A stretch of DNA of 64,000 nt from Halobellus rarus (GCF_024494595.1 NZ_JANHDI010000010.1:148160-212159), one strand, 5' to 3'; counted from the first letter of the stretch, positions 55,361-63,715 are shown. Numbers and translations: made by a program. Notes: a model not told the origin generated them from the letters alone.

Positions 55361-56293
55361 ATGAGTCATCCCAGAAACGATACCCCATCAATTTTCTGGA
55401 AAACTACTCCGATCGGGTATGGATATAGCAATCGTAAGTCAGAGCCCTTCGTTGCATCCGGGTTTTATTATCGCCATCAGTGGGGTGTTTCAGAGCAGGA
55501 TAGGGCTGGAGACTTACCCGATTTGGGCCCATATCTTGTAACAAACAAGCATGTTGTTCAGCCCTCAGATTATCCTCAGCCAGACTCTGTAATCGCATAT
55601 ACTCGAAATCCTGGAAAGGTTCAGGAAACGACCAGGCACCATATTGATCTTTATAGATCAGATGGAGAGCCAAAGTGGCGCGACCATCCTGAAAACGAGA
55701 ATATCGATATTGTCTTAATACCGCTTAGCTTTGAGATCAGAGAAACTGCAATGTTTCACAGAGCCAACATAGTTTCAGAGCCTTCTTCTGTATCTGGAGG
55801 TGATCTTGCGGAGGTAGTTGGGTATCCTGCTGAAATGCGTAATTTCCATAGACTGCCAATTCTTCGACAAGCACTAATATCTAGTTCATATCAGGTATCA
55901 TTCTACGATTCCCCATATTTTGTAATTGATGCAAGGCTTCACGATGGGATGAGTGGAAGCCCTGTTGTCTATGCGCCATCTATTGTGGATATTGAAGTTG
56001 AAGAGCAAGAAGTTGATCCAGATTGGGATACAGTTGAACCGTTTAGAGTAGAAGGTACTACTGAAAGAAAACACACAAGTTTGCTTGGAGTTCATTCAGG
56101 AGAACGTCTAGAATTTGATGACGAAATCTCTATGGAAGATATTGAATCAGATCTCCTTAGTCGTGATTCCAACCCAGGATTGAAAGATTTCTTGAGCGAA
56201 TTAGAAGATCGTTTAGAGAATATTGAGCGTGAAACAGGTATTAATCGCGTCTGGCATGCAAAATATATCGATGAAATAATTAGAAATCATTAA
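55361..56293 (+). CDS. Trypsin-like serine protease, AT-rich and probably foreign
   Basis: The catalytic triad is visible: H64 in VTNKHVVQ, D116 in ENIDIVLIPL and S198 in DGMSGSPVV. The fold is the chymotrypsin type used by many intracellular defence proteases. There is no signal peptide, so it is probably cytosolic. A C-terminal charged coiled-coil segment (FLSELEDRLENIERETG) follows the protease domain. The gene is strikingly AT-rich compared with the BREX genes, so it was gained separately. It sits just after the helicase-nuclease gene in the same direction. Function in defence is inference. Confidence 0.8.
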   Translation: MSHPRNDTPSIFWKTTPIGYGYSNRKSEPFVASGFYYRHQWGVSEQDRAGDLPDLGPYLVTNKHVVQPSDYPQPDSVIAYTRNPGKVQETTRHHIDLYRSDGEPKWRDHPENENIDIVLIPLSFEIRETAMFHRANIVSEPSSVSGGDLAEVVGYPAEMRNFHRLPILRQALISSSYQVSFYDSPYFVIDARLHDGMSGSPVVYAPSIVDIEVEEQEVDPDWDTVEPFRVEGTTERKHTSLLGVHSGERLEFDDEISMEDIESDLLSRDSNPGLKDFLSELEDRLENIERETGINRVWHAKYIDEIIRNH

Positions 56294-56604
56294 TTATTTC
56301 GGGAGGATTAACCATACAAAATATGCTCTGAATGTTCTAGGTGATGAATTGTAGGCTCTGAACGCCGTCAGAACACGCCGTGATGGATATAATGCGCGAA
56401 TCGATCACCGACGAAGATCGTGATTGGGTCTAGGTCAATCGGTAGAGATGGAAGATACCTGTCGAACTTCACTTTCAGTCCGAGGCCATCATCTTTGACT
56501 ATCGCTGTTGAATACTATACTAAGAACAGCTCTCACCAGCAGGTATCGAACTGCCGAAGTAGTATCACAAAACCTATCCGGACCATAACAGAAACACTCT
56601 AATT
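56294..56604. other. 311-bp stretch without a convincing gene
   Basis: Only a 60-codon frame at 56420-56602 is open on the + strand, and its composition (many Arg/Ser, few acidic residues) does not look haloarchaeal. I see no clear hairpin or repeat. Composition is AT-rich like the protease gene to the left. Confidence 0.4.
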
Positions 56605-57627
56605 ATGACTCCTCCCACACCGGGGCCAAACAACCCATATAGTGAGGAGGAACCCTATGCAGACGCGCTTCTACGCGGTATTGAACTTGCGGTAGAGGAC
56701 GTGTTCGACGACCCTGGTCGAAACATCACGCGTACGGAGCAAGAGAAGCTGTGCTACTTCGCAATTAAAGAGTTCGACCTCCCGGTCACCTACAGCTGGT
56801 ACCTTGCTGGCGCATACACGAAGGTTGCCGGCGAGCCCGACAACGTCCCGGGACGGATGACCACCAACACGGGTGGGGTTCGACGCGATCACGGTGAAAC
56901 CGAGGAAGTGCAACAGTATCGGGACTACTTCGGGTCCGAGGTTTTCTTCGACGATTACGACCTGCGAGCAGTTTGGTATACCGGGAAATTCGACTTCCTC
57001 CGCGACTTCTACCAGGAATGCGCTCCCAACGAGTACACCGATCTATATCTCACGTCGACGGACATCCGGGAGCACCTCGAAACCCTTGATGAGACGATTG
57101 AACAGGAAACAACGAACCATTCGCTGTCGGATTTCGGCGGGGGCTCGCAAGAGGGATTGCTGTCTGAATCGGACGAACAAGAGTTCCGATTGCTCATCTC
57201 TGACTTCCATCTCGAGCTTGCGGAAATCGACGAGCTGTCCGAGATAGTGGACTTAGTCACTCGTGGAACAGATGTTATTGAGCAGGTGTTTGCGCAACTC
57301 ACGACCCTCGAGTCAATATCGAGCGAGCAAGAAACTGTGTTACAGGATCTCGCGCCGTACTTCTACTATGATGTCTGGCGGTACCCGGCGTTGTACATTT
57401 CTACGCAAACTGCAGAGGGTCCGAATCGACACCACTTGGTCGAGGAGCACGCAGGCCGGTTTACGAGCTTTCACGAAGACCTACTCTCGCAACGGAATCA
57501 ACTGAGTGAGCGATGTACTGATGCGGATTTGTACCCGCGCGCTGGCCATCACTCCCAGCGAGTTGACGAAGAGCAGATGGCGCATCTACACGAGATGGCA
57601 AGAGGGGTTCTGGAGGGTATTGAATGA
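56605..57627 (+). CDS. Putative antitoxin-like partner of the PIN protein
   Basis: This 340-residue acidic protein has an N-terminal region TRTEQEKLCYFAIKEFDLPVTYSWYLAGAYTKVAG that is reminiscent of the Panacea (SocA-like) fold used by several antitoxins, though the match is only suggestive. The rest is helical. It overlaps the PIN gene by 4 bp, the arrangement expected for a toxin/antitoxin operon, with the larger protein first. Haloarchaeal proteins of this kind are usually annotated as a DUF. Confidence 0.6.
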   Translation: MTPPTPGPNNPYSEEEPYADALLRGIELAVEDVFDDPGRNITRTEQEKLCYFAIKEFDLPVTYSWYLAGAYTKVAGEPDNVPGRMTTNTGGVRRDHGETEEVQQYRDYFGSEVFFDDYDLRAVWYTGKFDFLRDFYQECAPNEYTDLYLTSTDIREHLETLDETIEQETTNHSLSDFGGGSQEGLLSESDEQEFRLLISDFHLELAEIDELSEIVDLVTRGTDVIEQVFAQLTTLESISSEQETVLQDLAPYFYYDVWRYPALYISTQTAEGPNRHHLVEEHAGRFTSFHEDLLSQRNQLSERCTDADLYPRAGHHSQRVDEEQMAHLHEMARGVLEGIE

Positions 57628-58301
57628 GCGAAGCCGCCCGGCTCAATCTGGATACATCGGTAATAGTGAATTACGTCTATTCACAACTTCCGGGCGACCT
57701 CGAGGAGGATCGCGGCTGTCAGCGACTCATTGATGGCGAGTCGTTCTATACCGTGATTGGTGGGAAGGCCAACGGCGAGTTCGATGCGCTCTGTGAACGC
57801 CGGTACAACCTCTACGATGACGTGATTGCCTACCTTCGCGATACTGACAACGAGATTTTCGACTACGAGCCACGTGACCGGGATATCCACGTCAGTCCGA
57901 ACGACCGGAGTCATTTCCGGGACGATATCCAGATGAGCTGGTACGATATGGATAAGCGAGAGCAGTTGTCGACGCTGCGTCGCTGTCTCCAAGATATAGA
58001 ACTGTATCAAGTGCAGCTTCCAGAAGAATTGATTGACTGCAGTTTCCCGCAACAGAGCAACGATCAGTTGTTACGTCGGTTCAGGCGTGATCTCGATATC
58101 GGCCATGATTGTGAGATTCTCATCGATGCTGTCGAAATCTCTCGCCAGCATTCGATATCGACACTTGTTGCTGTGGATTCGCATCTTACCAAAAGAGAGC
58201 ACATCGAGGTCGTGCATAAAATCATTGAGGATGTACTCGGTGTCTCAGGGTTACTACGGATTTCGGAACCTGCGGGTGTTAGCGCTGCTAGCAGCGATTG
58301 A
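57624..58301 (+). CDS. PIN-domain ribonuclease-like protein (intact copy)
   Basis: This 225-residue protein begins with RLNLDTSVIVNYVYSQ, the first PIN acidic site (D10). Later it has CEILIDAVEISRQHSISTLVAVDSHL, with the further acidic residues typical of PIN nucleases. PIN proteins cut RNA and act as VapC-type toxins. Its gene follows the putative antitoxin by a 4-bp overlap. The 5' end to 57736 is unique; from 57737 on it lies in the 3128-bp repeat, so a truncated second copy exists at 60865-61429. Confidence 0.75.
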   Translation: MSEAARLNLDTSVIVNYVYSQLPGDLEEDRGCQRLIDGESFYTVIGGKANGEFDALCERRYNLYDDVIAYLRDTDNEIFDYEPRDRDIHVSPNDRSHFRDDIQMSWYDMDKREQLSTLRRCLQDIELYQVQLPEELIDCSFPQQSNDQLLRRFRRDLDIGHDCEILIDAVEISRQHSISTLVAVDSHLTKREHIEVVHKIIEDVLGVSGLLRISEPAGVSAASSD

Positions 58302-58348
58302 AAGTCTGTAGACAGTACAAAGGCACGTTTATCTCCCACCTCTTTCGA

Positions 58349-58591
58349 CTATCTCCACGTGAAATTAACATCCTGGAGAGATCGTTCTATGACTCTATCT
58401 GGACAGAGGTGAGGGCTGGCAGATTGCACACAGTTGGACTTAGAGTTCGTAGGAGGCGATTTCTGGGATCCGCATTCGGGGCAAGAATCATCCTTCTTAT
58501 CGAGTATTGTCCCGCAGTGTCGACATTCTACGATAGGTACAGAGGACGTTTCTCGTGAAATTACTCTCTTCAGCCGTTGTATCGTATTCAT
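58349..58591 (-). CDS. Small zinc-ribbon protein, repeat unit 1
   Basis: The protein starts MNTIQRLKRVISRE and has the knuckle pair ECRHCG and CPECGS about 14 residues apart. The remaining C-terminal 35 residues look unstructured. The ATG at 58591 overlaps the stop of the upstream small zinc gene, so the two are an operon on the minus strand. Confidence 0.6.
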   Translation of the reverse strand: MNTIQRLKRVISRETSSVPIVECRHCGTILDKKDDSCPECGSQKSPPTNSKSNCVQSASPHLCPDRVIERSLQDVNFTWR

Positions 58592-58740
58592 TCGGGAGTT
58601 ACAACGTCTTGGCACTGTGGGCATTCAGCAAAGACTGCTGTTTGGCCATCTGTTTCGTATGTAATCAGCACATCGACTGTGCTAACACTAGTACTACAGA
58701 AGGGGCAGCAGCCGATTCTTGAGGAGTTTGTCGTAGACAT
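58588..58740 (-). CDS. Small double-CxxC zinc protein (50 aa), repeat unit 1
   Basis: The 50-residue product contains GCCPFCSTSVSTVDVLITYE and AECPQCQDVVTPE, a pattern common in tiny haloarchaeal zinc proteins (DUF7837-like by memory). Its TGA overlaps the next ATG (ATGA). Small zinc proteins of this kind are often regulators, but nothing here shows a target. Confidence 0.65.
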   Translation of the reverse strand: MSTTNSSRIGCCPFCSTSVSTVDVLITYETDGQTAVFAECPQCQDVVTPE

Positions 58741-58990
58741 ATAATTTTGCTAGCGGGGGAATGGACGTGTGACACTGAGGGTCAAGCACCCTCGAGTGGA
58801 ATGTCAGTATGGGCAAATAAATAATTCCTCCAACCGGACTGAAAGTAGAATCCCAGGATTGAGTACTCTAACCAGTGGGTCAACTAATGTAGAAATTGCT
58901 GCTGGAGTTTGTTTATATCTACCCAGAGAAGTGGAGCGGACTCGTGGGATGTAGTAAACATACCTGAGAGGTCCGTCCACGACAGAACAT

Positions 58991-59257
58991 ATGAGTAGAG
59001 TAGGTACTCCAAGTCGAGGTCGGCGTAGCGCCAAGAAGCAAGAACCCGAAGCAGCGATCGCATTTACCAGTCGTGTGGATGGAACTCGCCATCGGTTCCG
59101 GTTCCTCCATCTCGAGGAACAGACTGGGATGTGGCGAATCCACGAAGTCAAAGAGAATCGGAGCTGGCGTATCATCGGCTGTGAACCCATCCAGCAGCTC
59201 CGGGTAGGTCGAACTGAGCCCCATCCCGATCACGCTGAACAGCATTCCATCGAGTGA
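58991..59257 (+). CDS. Small basic protein upstream of the HNH gene, repeat unit 1
   Basis: This 88-residue protein, MSRVGTPSRGRRSAKKQEPE and onwards, has a beta-rich centre (RFRFLHLEEQTGMWRIHEVK and SWRIIG). Its TGA shares one base with the ATG of the HNH gene. A DNA-binding or small accessory role is plausible. Function unknown. Confidence 0.55.
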   Translation: MSRVGTPSRGRRSAKKQEPEAAIAFTSRVDGTRHRFRFLHLEEQTGMWRIHEVKENRSWRIIGCEPIQQLRVGRTEPHPDHAEQHSIE

Positions 59258-60126
59258 TGAGTAAGTCCAAGCAATCATCTACAGAGGCATCGTGTCTACG
59301 ACCGACTCAATCTAAGCCAGCAGACGAAACAACTCCCTACGGTGACCGGGCCTACGTACTTGCTGGAACGGACGACACGGAGATCTTCGAATCAACACCA
59401 ACGGTGATTCTCTGTCCGAACTGTGGTGACATCGTTACGGCGTACGAACAGGGACTTCCAAGGGTTATTCCGCAATTTGATCTGTGCTGTACGACCTGTC
59501 AAGTCGAACTTCGACGTTGGTGTGCAATTGCCGTCGACGCAGCATACAGCGAACTGGTTGAGCCACCAACGCTAACGGCGATGACTCAAGCGTACTGGAA
59601 CGAGTGGCTCTGGTCTGGGATTACCAACTACAAAGACCAGCCCCGTAATGACGAGTTCACGGAGCGATTCAGCACGAAGGCGTCAGAGTTCGGTTGGGAC
59701 TGGGAACTCACCTGTCCGCTCTGTCGACGGGGGATCAACTACCTCAAACGAAACGCTCCTGGTGCCCACGATAGCCTCGACTATCATCACTGGTCGACAA
59801 ACCCTGACCAGGGGATTACCCTCTGTCGAGAGTGCCACGACGTCATCGGCTTCGATAGCTATGATAATCAGGTCGAAGAGCGGGCGCACGAGTGGGGTTT
59901 CCGGACACGGAACGACCTCCAAATCGTTCGGATCGGACTTCGAGAAGCGATCGTGACTGAAGAGTCACTTCGACCTGAAATGGCTGAACAGCTCGTCGAC
60001 CGCTATAATCTCATTCAGTCTCCGGGAGAAGTTCGGACGCTACTCGAAGTCGTCCTACAGGATGGGGAACTGTACAATCGGTTCGCTGACGATACGCTCT
60101 GGAAAGGTATCGACCGAGATCAATAG
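59257..60126 (+). CDS. HNH-endonuclease-like zinc protein, repeat unit 1
   Basis: This 289-residue protein has an N-terminal zinc pair (ILCPNCGD, CCTTCQ). A C-terminal HNH-like core follows: C153-x2-C156, DYHHWSTNPDQG with H177-H178 and N182, then CRECHDV with C190 and C193. The order Cys pair, His-His, Asn, Cys pair-His is the betabetaalpha-metal nuclease arrangement. I use the ATG at 59257; a GTG lies 3 bp earlier. It could nick or cut DNA, as a homing-type or defence nuclease. Confidence 0.72.
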   Translation: MSKSKQSSTEASCLRPTQSKPADETTPYGDRAYVLAGTDDTEIFESTPTVILCPNCGDIVTAYEQGLPRVIPQFDLCCTTCQVELRRWCAIAVDAAYSELVEPPTLTAMTQAYWNEWLWSGITNYKDQPRNDEFTERFSTKASEFGWDWELTCPLCRRGINYLKRNAPGAHDSLDYHHWSTNPDQGITLCRECHDVIGFDSYDNQVEERAHEWGFRTRNDLQIVRIGLREAIVTEESLRPEMAEQLVDRYNLIQSPGEVRTLLEVVLQDGELYNRFADDTLWKGIDRDQ

Positions 60127-60188
60127 CAAAGTCTACTCTATCGAGAGAGTAGGAACTATTTGAGAAATGGAGACGATAACTCACGAGT

Positions 60189-60407
60189 ATGTGTGAAGAG
60201 GATATTAGAGAATCATTGGACGAGGCAAAACGGGTCTTCGGATTATCTGATGGCGATCCGGACCACGTTGAGGAATGTCCGGGTTGTGGCGGTGAGGTCC
60301 CGGTGTGGGATCTCGACAACCTACCTATGGGATACGAATGCTACCAATGCGGAGCAAACTATACGATCAAGGAACGAGGAGTTGTCGAACTCATTCGAGA
60401 GTGGTGA
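60189..60407 (+). CDS. Small zinc-ribbon protein (72 aa), repeat unit 1
   Basis: An acidic N-terminal helix (IRESLDEAKRVFGLSDGD) leads into a zinc ribbon, ECPGCGGEVPVWD ... YECYQCGANYTI, with clean CxxC pairs 20 residues apart. It is probably a nucleic-acid- or protein-binding accessory. It lies 62 bp after the HNH gene. Confidence 0.65.
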   Translation: MCEEDIRESLDEAKRVFGLSDGDPDHVEECPGCGGEVPVWDLDNLPMGYECYQCGANYTIKERGVVELIREW

Positions 60408-60565
60408 CGGATATCCGTCCTCAAGAACGTCCCATAGGTCTTGAATATCGCTCAGACCGTTAGTGAACTCAGCAGCAGATATGCTCGTCACAGTGAAGAG
60501 AGGTAACTATCGAAGATCTGATTCTATCCTGCGAGAGAAGGTAGACGCCGATAGATAGTCGTCTT

Positions 60566-60576
60566 CGGCTTTAGGG
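60566..60576. repeat. CGGCTTTAGGG, shared with the left end of the island
   Basis: The 11-bp sequence CGGCTTTAGGG occurs here, 12 bp inside the tRNA-Cys end, and again at 9014-9024 over the left attachment core. It also lies in repeat unit 2 at 63694-63704. It may be an integrase arm site or part of the core. Confidence 0.45.
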
Positions 60577-60587
60577 TATCGTGTGAG

Positions 60588-60663
60588 AGCCAAGGGCCGG
60601 ATTTGAACCGGCGATGGGCGGCTCTGCAGGCCGCTGCGTTAGGCCGAACTCTGCCACCTTGGC
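60588..60663 (-). tRNA. tRNA-Cys (GCA), repeat unit 1, right end of the island
   Basis: On the minus strand the acceptor GCCAAGG pairs with CCTTGGC. The anticodon loop is CTGCAGA with GCA, the T arm is CCGG TTCAAAT CCGG-like, and the discriminator base is U, as expected for archaeal tRNA-Cys. No CCA is encoded. The 13 bp at its 3' end (60588-60600) match the left attachment core. It follows a 5S rRNA 3' fragment, as in haloarchaeal rrn operons. Confidence 0.93.
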
Positions 60664-60757
60664 GCACCTCACACTATTGCGTTTCAGCGTTTAAGCCTAG
60701 CGGTACGACGTGAAAGGCGAAGCGGGCGCTCGGGGGGTGCTCCGCTTCGAAATGAAG

Positions 60758-60790
60758 AGAGCCCACGAGACACCGCGTCTCGTGGGCTCT
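60758..60790. other. 14-bp perfect hairpin between 5S rRNA and tRNA-Cys, repeat unit 1
   Basis: AGAGCCCACGAGAC and its exact complement GTCTCGTGGGCTCT surround the loop ACCGC. A second stem, CGAAGCGG/CCGCTTCG, lies just beside it at about 60719-60750. In the 5S to tRNA-Cys spacer these are probably RNA-processing stems of the rrn transcript, or else a terminator. Confidence 0.7.
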
Positions 60791-60808
60791 TTGAATGAGT
60801 GTATGAGT

Positions 60809-60864
60809 GGGAGGCGGCGAGCCAGTGTTCCCAGAGGATCGCTCACTCCAGTACTTGCTGACAC
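60809..60864 (-). pseudogene. 5S rRNA 3' fragment, cut by the repeat junction
   Basis: Reading the minus strand, the bases match the 3' part of haloarchaeal 5S rRNA (AGTACTGGAGTG, CCTCTGGGAA, GGCTCGCCGCC). The fragment has about 56 nt and breaks off at 60864, where the truncated PIN copy begins. It cannot make 5S rRNA. Confidence 0.85.
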
Positions 60865-61429
60865 CGAGTCGTTCTATACCGTGATTGGTGGGAAGGCCAA
60901 CGGCGAGTTCGATGCGCTCTGTGAACGCCGGTACAACCTCTACGATGACGTGATTGCCTACCTTCGCGATACTGACAACGAGATTTTCGACTACGAGCCA
61001 CGTGACCGGGATATCCACGTCAGTCCGAACGACCGGAGTCATTTCCGGGACGATATCCAGATGAGCTGGTACGATATGGATAAGCGAGAGCAGTTGTCGA
61101 CGCTGCGTCGCTGTCTCCAAGATATAGAACTGTATCAAGTGCAGCTTCCAGAAGAATTGATTGACTGCAGTTTCCCGCAACAGAGCAACGATCAGTTGTT
61201 ACGTCGGTTCAGGCGTGATCTCGATATCGGCCATGATTGTGAGATTCTCATCGATGCTGTCGAAATCTCTCGCCAGCATTCGATATCGACACTTGTTGCT
61301 GTGGATTCGCATCTTACCAAAAGAGAGCACATCGAGGTCGTGCATAAAATCATTGAGGATGTACTCGGTGTCTCAGGGTTACTACGGATTTCGGAACCTG
61401 CGGGTGTTAGCGCTGCTAGCAGCGATTGA
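60865..61429 (+). pseudogene. PIN-domain gene lacking its 5' end, repeat unit 2
   Basis: The sequence equals codons 39-225 of the intact PIN gene, but the first 38 codons, including the catalytic DTS segment, are replaced by 5S rRNA and spacer sequence. An open frame from 60710 crosses the junction through rRNA and is not a plausible fusion protein. Confidence 0.85.
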
Positions 61430-61476
61430 AAGTCTGTAGACAGTACAAAGGCACGTTTATCTCCCACCTCTTTCGA

Positions 61477-61719
61477 CTATCTCCACGTGAAATTAACATC
61501 CTGGAGAGATCGTTCTATGACTCTATCTGGACAGAGGTGAGGGCTGGCAGATTGCACACAGTTGGACTTAGAGTTCGTAGGAGGCGATTTCTGGGATCCG
61601 CATTCGGGGCAAGAATCATCCTTCTTATCGAGTATTGTCCCGCAGTGTCGACATTCTACGATAGGTACAGAGGACGTTTCTCGTGAAATTACTCTCTTCA
61701 GCCGTTGTATCGTATTCAT
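61477..61719 (-). CDS. Small zinc-ribbon protein, repeat unit 2
   Basis: This is an identical second copy of the protein encoded at 58349-58591. The overlap with the upstream zinc gene (ATG at 61719) is also preserved, so the operon is intact in this unit. Confidence 0.6.
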   Translation of the reverse strand: MNTIQRLKRVISRETSSVPIVECRHCGTILDKKDDSCPECGSQKSPPTNSKSNCVQSASPHLCPDRVIERSLQDVNFTWR

Positions 61720-61868
61720 TCGGGAGTTACAACGTCTTGGCACTGTGGGCATTCAGCAAAGACTGCTGTTTGGCCATCTGTTTCGTATGTAATCAGCACA
61801 TCGACTGTGCTAACACTAGTACTACAGAAGGGGCAGCAGCCGATTCTTGAGGAGTTTGTCGTAGACAT
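61716..61868 (-). CDS. Small double-CxxC zinc protein (50 aa), repeat unit 2
   Basis: This is an identical copy of 58588-58740, with its own upstream sequence duplicated as well, so both copies should be expressed alike if promoters lie within the unit. Confidence 0.65.
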   Translation of the reverse strand: MSTTNSSRIGCCPFCSTSVSTVDVLITYETDGQTAVFAECPQCQDVVTPE

Positions 61869-62118
61869 ATAATTTTGCTAGCGGGGGAATGGACGTGTGA
61901 CACTGAGGGTCAAGCACCCTCGAGTGGAATGTCAGTATGGGCAAATAAATAATTCCTCCAACCGGACTGAAAGTAGAATCCCAGGATTGAGTACTCTAAC
62001 CAGTGGGTCAACTAATGTAGAAATTGCTGCTGGAGTTTGTTTATATCTACCCAGAGAAGTGGAGCGGACTCGTGGGATGTAGTAAACATACCTGAGAGGT
62101 CCGTCCACGACAGAACAT

Positions 62119-62385
62119 ATGAGTAGAGTAGGTACTCCAAGTCGAGGTCGGCGTAGCGCCAAGAAGCAAGAACCCGAAGCAGCGATCGCATTTACCAGTC
62201 GTGTGGATGGAACTCGCCATCGGTTCCGGTTCCTCCATCTCGAGGAACAGACTGGGATGTGGCGAATCCACGAAGTCAAAGAGAATCGGAGCTGGCGTAT
62301 CATCGGCTGTGAACCCATCCAGCAGCTCCGGGTAGGTCGAACTGAGCCCCATCCCGATCACGCTGAACAGCATTCCATCGAGTGA
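62119..62385 (+). CDS. Small basic protein upstream of the HNH gene, repeat unit 2
   Basis: Identical to 58991-59257, with the stop/start overlap to the HNH gene kept at 62385. Confidence 0.55.
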   Translation: MSRVGTPSRGRRSAKKQEPEAAIAFTSRVDGTRHRFRFLHLEEQTGMWRIHEVKENRSWRIIGCEPIQQLRVGRTEPHPDHAEQHSIE

Positions 62386-63254
62386 TGAGTAAGTCCAAGC
62401 AATCATCTACAGAGGCATCGTGTCTACGACCGACTCAATCTAAGCCAGCAGACGAAACAACTCCCTACGGTGACCGGGCCTACGTACTTGCTGGAACGGA
62501 CGACACGGAGATCTTCGAATCAACACCAACGGTGATTCTCTGTCCGAACTGTGGTGACATCGTTACGGCGTACGAACAGGGACTTCCAAGGGTTATTCCG
62601 CAATTTGATCTGTGCTGTACGACCTGTCAAGTCGAACTTCGACGTTGGTGTGCAATTGCCGTCGACGCAGCATACAGCGAACTGGTTGAGCCACCAACGC
62701 TAACGGCGATGACTCAAGCGTACTGGAACGAGTGGCTCTGGTCTGGGATTACCAACTACAAAGACCAGCCCCGTAATGACGAGTTCACGGAGCGATTCAG
62801 CACGAAGGCGTCAGAGTTCGGTTGGGACTGGGAACTCACCTGTCCGCTCTGTCGACGGGGGATCAACTACCTCAAACGAAACGCTCCTGGTGCCCACGAT
62901 AGCCTCGACTATCATCACTGGTCGACAAACCCTGACCAGGGGATTACCCTCTGTCGAGAGTGCCACGACGTCATCGGCTTCGATAGCTATGATAATCAGG
63001 TCGAAGAGCGGGCGCACGAGTGGGGTTTCCGGACACGGAACGACCTCCAAATCGTTCGGATCGGACTTCGAGAAGCGATCGTGACTGAAGAGTCACTTCG
63101 ACCTGAAATGGCTGAACAGCTCGTCGACCGCTATAATCTCATTCAGTCTCCGGGAGAAGTTCGGACGCTACTCGAAGTCGTCCTACAGGATGGGGAACTG
63201 TACAATCGGTTCGCTGACGATACGCTCTGGAAAGGTATCGACCGAGATCAATAG
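62385..63254 (+). CDS. HNH-endonuclease-like zinc protein, repeat unit 2
   Basis: This second, identical copy of the 289-residue HNH-like protein keeps every zinc and catalytic-type residue (C153, C156, H177, H178, N182, C190, C193). A doubled dose of an HNH protein next to an rRNA operon could matter if the enzyme mediates mobility, but nothing shows that it is active. Confidence 0.72.
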   Translation: MSKSKQSSTEASCLRPTQSKPADETTPYGDRAYVLAGTDDTEIFESTPTVILCPNCGDIVTAYEQGLPRVIPQFDLCCTTCQVELRRWCAIAVDAAYSELVEPPTLTAMTQAYWNEWLWSGITNYKDQPRNDEFTERFSTKASEFGWDWELTCPLCRRGINYLKRNAPGAHDSLDYHHWSTNPDQGITLCRECHDVIGFDSYDNQVEERAHEWGFRTRNDLQIVRIGLREAIVTEESLRPEMAEQLVDRYNLIQSPGEVRTLLEVVLQDGELYNRFADDTLWKGIDRDQ

Positions 63255-63316
63255 CAAAGTCTACTCTATCGAGAGAGTAGGAACTATTTGAGAAATGGAG
63301 ACGATAACTCACGAGT

Positions 63317-63535
63317 ATGTGTGAAGAGGATATTAGAGAATCATTGGACGAGGCAAAACGGGTCTTCGGATTATCTGATGGCGATCCGGACCACGTTGAG
63401 GAATGTCCGGGTTGTGGCGGTGAGGTCCCGGTGTGGGATCTCGACAACCTACCTATGGGATACGAATGCTACCAATGCGGAGCAAACTATACGATCAAGG
63501 AACGAGGAGTTGTCGAACTCATTCGAGAGTGGTGA
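63317..63535 (+). CDS. Small zinc-ribbon protein (72 aa), repeat unit 2
   Basis: Identical to 60189-60407. It is the last protein-coding gene before the tRNA-Cys and 5S rRNA of the rRNA operon. Confidence 0.65.
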   Translation: MCEEDIRESLDEAKRVFGLSDGDPDHVEECPGCGGEVPVWDLDNLPMGYECYQCGANYTIKERGVVELIREW

Positions 63536-63715
63536 CGGATATCCGTCCTCAAGAACGTCCCATAGGTCTTGAATATCGCTCAGACCGTTAGTGAACTCAG
63601 CAGCAGATATGCTCGTCACAGTGAAGAGAGGTAACTATCGAAGATCTGATTCTATCCTGCGAGAGAAGGTAGACGCCGATAGATAGTCGTCTTCGGCTTT
63701 AGGGTATCGTGTGAG

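Larger units (their letters stand above)
57737..60864. repeat. 3128-bp tandem direct repeat, unit 1
   Basis: Every base I compared between this unit and 60865-63992 is the same at an offset of 3128, and all encoded proteins are identical. The unit runs from inside the PIN gene to the middle of a 5S rRNA 3' fragment. The base before the unit differs in the two copies (57736 versus 60864), which fixes the left edge. Only a few bases of homology exist at the breakpoints. Confidence 0.92.

Noticed and set aside
56420..56602. 60-codon gene between the protease and the PIN pair
   Set aside because: Composition is basic and Ser-rich with few acidic residues, no start signal, and no tight linkage to either neighbour.
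60710..61429. Open frame joining 5S rRNA spacer sequence to the PIN fragment
   Set aside because: The added 52 codons come from antisense rRNA/spacer sequence and the PIN catalytic start is missing, so I treat it as a pseudogene created by the duplication.
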